Source: Rummeliibacillus sp044763875
GTDB taxonomy: Bacteria > Bacillota > Bacilli > Bacillales_A > Planococcaceae
Length of the DNA: 64,000 nucleotides
Assembly: GCF_044763875.1 (NCBI RefSeq)
Contig: NZ_JBIWGZ010000001.1
Coordinates: forward strand, 868,001 to 932,000
Direction of reading: 5' to 3'
Shown: one piece after another, positions 60,961 to 64,000 of the stretch
Layout: each line of letters starts with the position of its first letter
Numbering within the stretch: position 1 is the stretch's first letter
Translations under genes and position numbers: made by a program
Notes under the pieces: model-generated
The model's input: the letters and a program-made list of their open reading frames with translations, nothing else
Database searches by the model: none
What the model was told of the DNA's origin: nothing

Positions 60961-61746
60961 TCAGCCTCGACCAGCTTGGAATGATGGATATAAAGTCATT
61001 CCGCCATCTGCAAACAGAGTAATTCCCGTTACATAGCTAGCTTGTGAAGAAGCAAGCCAAACTGCAACTGCCGAAATTTCTTCTGGTTCTCCGATATACC
61101 CCATTGGAACCATACTTTCAACATCTGCACGTTTTTCTGGATCCGCAAATTTTTCTGCATTAATTGGCGTATTGATAGCACCAGGACCAATATTGTTTAC
61201 GCGAATTTTCCTTGGTGCATATTCTAGTGCTAGTGTTTCTGTCATTAACTTAATACCGCCTTTACTTGCTGCATAGTGCACAAATAATGGCCACGGAATC
61301 ATCTCGTGAACACTAGACATGTTAATAACGCAACCTTTAATATCATGTTCAACAAAATATTTGATTGCTTCTCGACTACCTAGGAAAGCACCTGTTAAAT
61401 TCGTGTCAATTACTTTATTCCAATCACTTAGAGGCATTTCATGAGAAGCTACCGGGTTTTCAATACCCGCATTATTAATCATGACATCTAGTGTTCCAAA
61501 CTCTTTCACAGCTGACTGAATCAGATTAATCACATCTGATTCCACTCTGACATCTCCTTGCACAGCAATGGCTTCTCCGCCTGCTTTTTTAACGTCTTCT
61601 ACTACTTCATTTGCTTCTGCTTCATTTGAATAATGGTTAATCACAACTTTTGCTTTTTCTTCTCCAAAGCGAATTGCCATCGCTCTTCCAAGGCCTGTTG
61701 CAGCACCAGTAATAACAACCACTTTTCCATTTAAATCATTATACAT
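60961..61746 (-). CDS. gdh: Glucose 1-dehydrogenase
   Basis: A 261-residue SDR of exactly the Bacillus glucose dehydrogenase length, ending PSFQAGRG like those enzymes. GAATGLGRAMA binds NAD(P), SSVHEMIPWP and YAASKGGIK hold the catalytic Ser, Tyr and Lys, and IGPGAINTPINAEKF is the substrate loop. It oxidises beta-D-glucose to gluconolactone. It follows glcU by 15 bases; in B. subtilis the same pair is made in the forespore under sigma G, and a sigma-G-like promoter precedes glcU here. Confidence 0.95.
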   Translation of the reverse strand: MYNDLNGKVVVITGAATGLGRAMAIRFGEEKAKVVINHYSNEAEANEVVEDVKKAGGEAIAVQGDVRVESDVINLIQSAVKEFGTLDVMINNAGIENPVASHEMPLSDWNKVIDTNLTGAFLGSREAIKYFVEHDIKGCVINMSSVHEMIPWPLFVHYAASKGGIKLMTETLALEYAPRKIRVNNIGPGAINTPINAEKFADPEKRADVESMVPMGYIGEPEEISAVAVWLASSQASYVTGITLFADGGMTLYPSFQAGRG

Positions 61747-61761
61747 AATTTATGTCTCCTT

Positions 61762-62619
61762 TTATCCTTTTGCAATTCCTAACATAATTCCAGCTGCGAC
61801 GATAAAAATAATTCCAATGATAATTGCAATGAATTGCTGTCTTGTTTTCTTTTCACCTAATATAAAAATTCCACCTAAAGTTGAAATAATAATCCCCATT
61901 TGAGAAAGTGAAAAGCTTGTAGCTACCCCTACGCGTGGCTGTGAAATAAATAAAAACAGATTTCCAGCAGCCCATATTAAACCTGGTATAATATTTCGAA
62001 TTGCATATTTATTAAATGGCTTATGTCTAAATGTCAATAAAATTCCACCTAGCACCATTCCAATTGCTTGGGGCAGTAAGGCAGCCCATCCATCTATATC
62101 AAATAGGCGTATTATTACCACATACACTAAGTAACCAAGAGTTGAAACTAATAAAATCCAAATTCCCTTCTTGAAATCTCCTGATTGATCTTCGTTTTTC
62201 TCTTCTTTACTTTGGATAGATGTAAGAACGATACCAACAATGATGCATATAAGTGCAAGAACACCTAAAATGACAGACGTTGTTGTCGACCATTCATGAA
62301 ATACAATTACTCCAAATAAAGTAGTTGAAACTAATTGCATTCCTGTTGAAATAGGCATTGTTTTGGAAACACCCATTAAATCAACACTTTTCAATTGGTT
62401 TACTTGTCCTACTGCCCAAAATAGACCTGATATAATTCCAATGGTTATAACTATAGGTGTTAAAACAGGTTGTACAAAAATAAAAATACCTATAGAAAAA
62501 ATTAGTGCACCAAAGGTAGTCCCGAGCATTTGACTATAAGGTCCCCCACCAAGTTTTACATTAAACAGTACAATGCTGCCCCAGAATAGAGCTGGTAAAA
62601 CCGCTATCAAGATATCCAT
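61762..62619 (-). CDS. glcU: Glucose uptake protein GlcU
   Basis: A 285-residue, ten-helix transporter of the GRP/GlcU family. LLPALFWGSIVLFNVKLGGG at the start, VGQVNQLKSVDLMGVSKTMP and the ISTGMQLVSTTLFG stretch are the family blocks. It brings in unphosphorylated glucose with protons, the substrate of the glucose dehydrogenase encoded next. GTGGGAAGG precedes the ATG. First gene of the glcU-gdh operon. Confidence 0.93.
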   Translation of the reverse strand: MDILIAVLPALFWGSIVLFNVKLGGGPYSQMLGTTFGALIFSIGIFIFVQPVLTPIVITIGIISGLFWAVGQVNQLKSVDLMGVSKTMPISTGMQLVSTTLFGVIVFHEWSTTTSVILGVLALICIIVGIVLTSIQSKEEKNEDQSGDFKKGIWILLVSTLGYLVYVVIIRLFDIDGWAALLPQAIGMVLGGILLTFRHKPFNKYAIRNIIPGLIWAAGNLFLFISQPRVGVATSFSLSQMGIIISTLGGIFILGEKKTRQQFIAIIIGIIFIVAAGIMLGIAKG

Positions 62620-62647
62620 TTTTTGACCTTCCCACTTTAAGATAACT

Positions 62648-62677
62648 TAGTTTGTATTAAGTTTTATTTTTTATACT
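62648..62677 (-). promoter_or_regulatory. Sigma-G-like promoter of glcU-gdh
   Basis: On the minus strand GTATA (62672-62676) and CAAACTA (62648-62654) are 17 bases apart. The -10 matches the sigma-G consensus CATACTA in six of seven positions; the -35 matches the ATA of TGAATA. It lies about 30 bases before the glcU ATG. The same operon is forespore-specific in B. subtilis. Confidence 0.55.
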
Positions 62678-63013
62678 TTCAAAAAAAGAGACATAAACCT
62701 TTTTTGGTCTCTAACTAATTCCCTTTTTAATGGCTTTTAGCCACCTGTGAAATCATTTGATTTTAAAAATTAGCAAATTCAGCTCTTATAATGGAAAAAA
62801 TAAAAGACACTTTTGAGAAGATTCTCAAAGTGTCCTTAAAACGAACTCTTTTGTCTTAGCAAATTAGCAGTTATCAATTTATTATCAAATGCTTCATTTT
62901 TTTACTTCCAATTTTTCAAAAGCAGCATGATAGGTCGAAAAAAACTTCTATTTACATCTTTGATTCTGTAATATATATAAGGGCACCCAAAAAGAAAGAG
63001 GTGCATAATTATT
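62678..63013. other. Spacer with an orphan terminator
   Basis: About 335 bases between the divergent glcU and LysE genes. GACACTTTTGAGAA pairs with TTCTCAAAGTGTC around two bases at 62806-62834, followed on the minus strand by TTTTATTTTTT. No gene ends there. The LysE promoter lies at the right end. Confidence 0.5.
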
Positions 63014-63646
63014 ATGTTTGGTGTAATTCATTATGAAGTATTTTTATTAACTGGTATTTTATTAAACTTAATTCCTGGTGCAGACACAATGTATATAGTT
63101 GGGCGCAGCATGTCACAAGGCAAAAAAGCTGGTGTATATTCTGTTTTAGGTATTATTAGCGGTTCTTTGATTCACACGTTTTTCGTTGCGTTTGGTTTAT
63201 CAATGATTCTTGTAAAATCTGTTTTCTTATTTAATACTATTAAGATTATTGGTGTAATCTATTTAGTGTATTTAGGGATTCGTATGCTACTTGATAAGTC
63301 CAATGTAACGTTTCAGGCAGCTGCAAACGACAAGCTAAATATACGAAAACTATACGTACAGGGACTTTTGACGAGTCTAACAAATCCAAAAGTATCCTTA
63401 TTTTTTATTGCGTTTCTTCCACAATTTATAGATACAAAGGCTTCAGGTCCCGTTCCATTTCTCATCCTGGGATTGACCTTTACATTCACCGGTCTAATAT
63501 GGTGTTTATTTGTTGCTTATTTTTCTTCTTATGTTACAAAAAAACTAAGAGGAAACCAAAAAGTAGGAATGGTTTTAAACAAAATTACAGGAACGATTTT
63601 TATCGGTATGGGGATTAAGCTACTGCAAGCAAAAGCTCCTAACTAA
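63014..63646 (+). CDS. LysE/RhtB-family amino acid exporter
   Basis: A 210-residue, six-helix exporter. LLNLIPGADTMYIVGRSMSQG is the N-terminal LysE signature, and GLLTSLTNPKVSLFFIAFLPQF the central one. It expels an amino acid, with homoserine/threonine-type substrates usual for RhtB. GAGGTG lies about ten bases before the ATG. Single gene, divergent from glcU-gdh. Confidence 0.9.
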   Translation: MFGVIHYEVFLLTGILLNLIPGADTMYIVGRSMSQGKKAGVYSVLGIISGSLIHTFFVAFGLSMILVKSVFLFNTIKIIGVIYLVYLGIRMLLDKSNVTFQAAANDKLNIRKLYVQGLLTSLTNPKVSLFFIAFLPQFIDTKASGPVPFLILGLTFTFTGLIWCLFVAYFSSYVTKKLRGNQKVGMVLNKITGTIFIGMGIKLLQAKAPN

Positions 63647-63702
63647 ACATTCATTAAATAACAATGCCCCCCTATTAATAATCGAATTTAAATTAACTAT
63701 AT

Positions 63703-63735
63703 AAAAATGCCCTTCAGATCTACTTCTGAAGGGCT
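63703..63735. terminator. Bidirectional terminator
   Basis: GCCCTTCAGA pairs with TCTGAAGGGC around six bases, with ATTTTTA on the minus strand and CTTCTGTTT on the plus. It separates the LysE gene from the convergent hydrolase gene. Confidence 0.85.
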
Positions 63736-63769
63736 TCTGTTTCTTTTTCTATAAAATATTTTATATTTT

Positions 63770-64000
63770 TTAAAGGTGTTTATACCATTGACAAGCAGCA
63801 TCCACTTCTTCAGCCGTTAATCGATGCCCTTTATTTCCCCAATGAATTTCTACACTTGCGTTTGCAGATTCTAATAATGATTGTAATTCAGATGATTCTT
63901 CTGGTATACAAATCGGATCGTTTGTACCAGCAGAGATAAATACAGACTTCCCTGATAAATCAGGAAGCTTGATTCCTCTTCTTGGAATCATTGGATGATG
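63770..64000 (-). CDS. Alpha/beta hydrolase, C-terminal part (cut by the window edge)
   Basis: The reading frame stays open to the edge (HHPMIPRRGIKLPDLSGK at the end), so only the last 76 residues are seen. They hold the second half of a carboxylesterase-type alpha/beta hydrolase: the acid residue in AGTNDPICIPE and the catalytic histidine in GNKGHRLTAEEV. The pattern fits the MhqD/YfhM-like phospholipase-carboxylesterase group. The nucleophile lies beyond the window. Confidence 0.75.
   Translation of the reverse strand, partial: HHPMIPRRGIKLPDLSGKSVFISAGTNDPICIPEESSELQSLLESANASVEIHWGNKGHRLTAEEVDAACQWYKHL

Noticed and set aside
1..64000. tRNA, rRNA, CRISPR arrays, riboswitches
   Set aside because: No cloverleaf, no rRNA-like block, no regularly spaced direct repeats with unique spacers, and no known aptamer core was seen by eye; the regular repeats found are dispersed hairpins instead.

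Overview
The window looks like chromosome of a low-GC endospore-forming Bacillales, broadly Bacillaceae or the Lysinibacillus/Solibacillus side of the order. The reasons are a four-gene gerA-type spore germination operon, a glcU-gdh pair behind a sigma-G-like promoter, purine-rich AGGAGG-type ribosome binding sites, many TTG and GTG starts, and AT-rich spacers carrying rho-independent hairpins. The species is not resolved. No tRNA, rRNA, CRISPR array or intact transposase was seen.

Layout. 1-5.1 kb: an agmatinase-type ureohydrolase behind a near-perfect sigma-54 promoter, its PAS/AAA+/Fis activator, and a ProP-type symporter. 5.3-11.4 kb: accessory ground with a secreted SH3 protein, a DUF2975/DUF2975/HTH trio, a secreted glycerophosphodiesterase behind PhoP-type boxes, and fragments of a phosphoesterase, transposases, a serine recombinase and a group II intron. 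11.7-20.9 kb: azlCD, a GerN-like antiporter, a DinB-like protein, a SEDS polymerase, a DUF2785 protein and an S51 peptidase. 21-30 kb: the RelP/YwaC alarmone synthetase, an ECF sigma/anti-sigma pair, a membrane protein with a degenerate Mrr-like domain, a dynamin-like GTPase and an Eis-type acetyltransferase. 30.6-34.9 kb: YyaL, a COG4705 membrane protein, and IS30 and phage remnants. 35-43 kb: a DedA/PAP2-like fusion, an OmpR-type response regulator, its kinase and an MFS pump, divergent from a SwrC-type RND pump, with OmpR-type direct repeats between them. 43-50 kb: nucleotide-handling enzymes and the ger operon (A-C-D-B). 51-64 kb: PhzF-like protein, prolyl 4-hydroxylase, Dus, an SDR/Lrp pair, a MarR-controlled penicillin-recognising hydrolase, a large secreted repeat protein, glcU-gdh, a LysE exporter and the end of an alpha/beta hydrolase.

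The most unusual content is between the genes. Three kinds of dispersed structured repeat occur. Family A/B elements at about 2.9, 13.3, 15.6, 18.1, 24.9 and 30.4 kb are long modular hairpins whose closing stems differ in sequence between copies but stay complementary; they carry an internal slot that holds a different hairpin in each copy. Family C elements at 28.7 and 54.2 kb are about 190-210-nt multi-hairpin units with compensatory stem changes, ending in TTTCAC, reminiscent of the ends or guide RNAs of IS200/IS605-type elements, although no tnpA, tnpB or iscB is present. A third, partial C copy sits inside the slot of the family A element at 18.1 kb. Short family D motifs (GCGCCCGAT-type cores) are scattered over at least six spacers.

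Several regulatory circuits can be read directly: sigma-54 promoter plus a nearby dyad for the ureohydrolase; 11-bp-periodic PhoP-like boxes for the phosphodiesterase; two sets of 11-bp-periodic repeats for the two-component/RND cluster; a duplicated MarR operator; an ECF-type promoter before the sigma gene; and a sigma-G-like promoter before glcU-gdh. All functional assignments are from reading the sequence and family knowledge; no database search was run.
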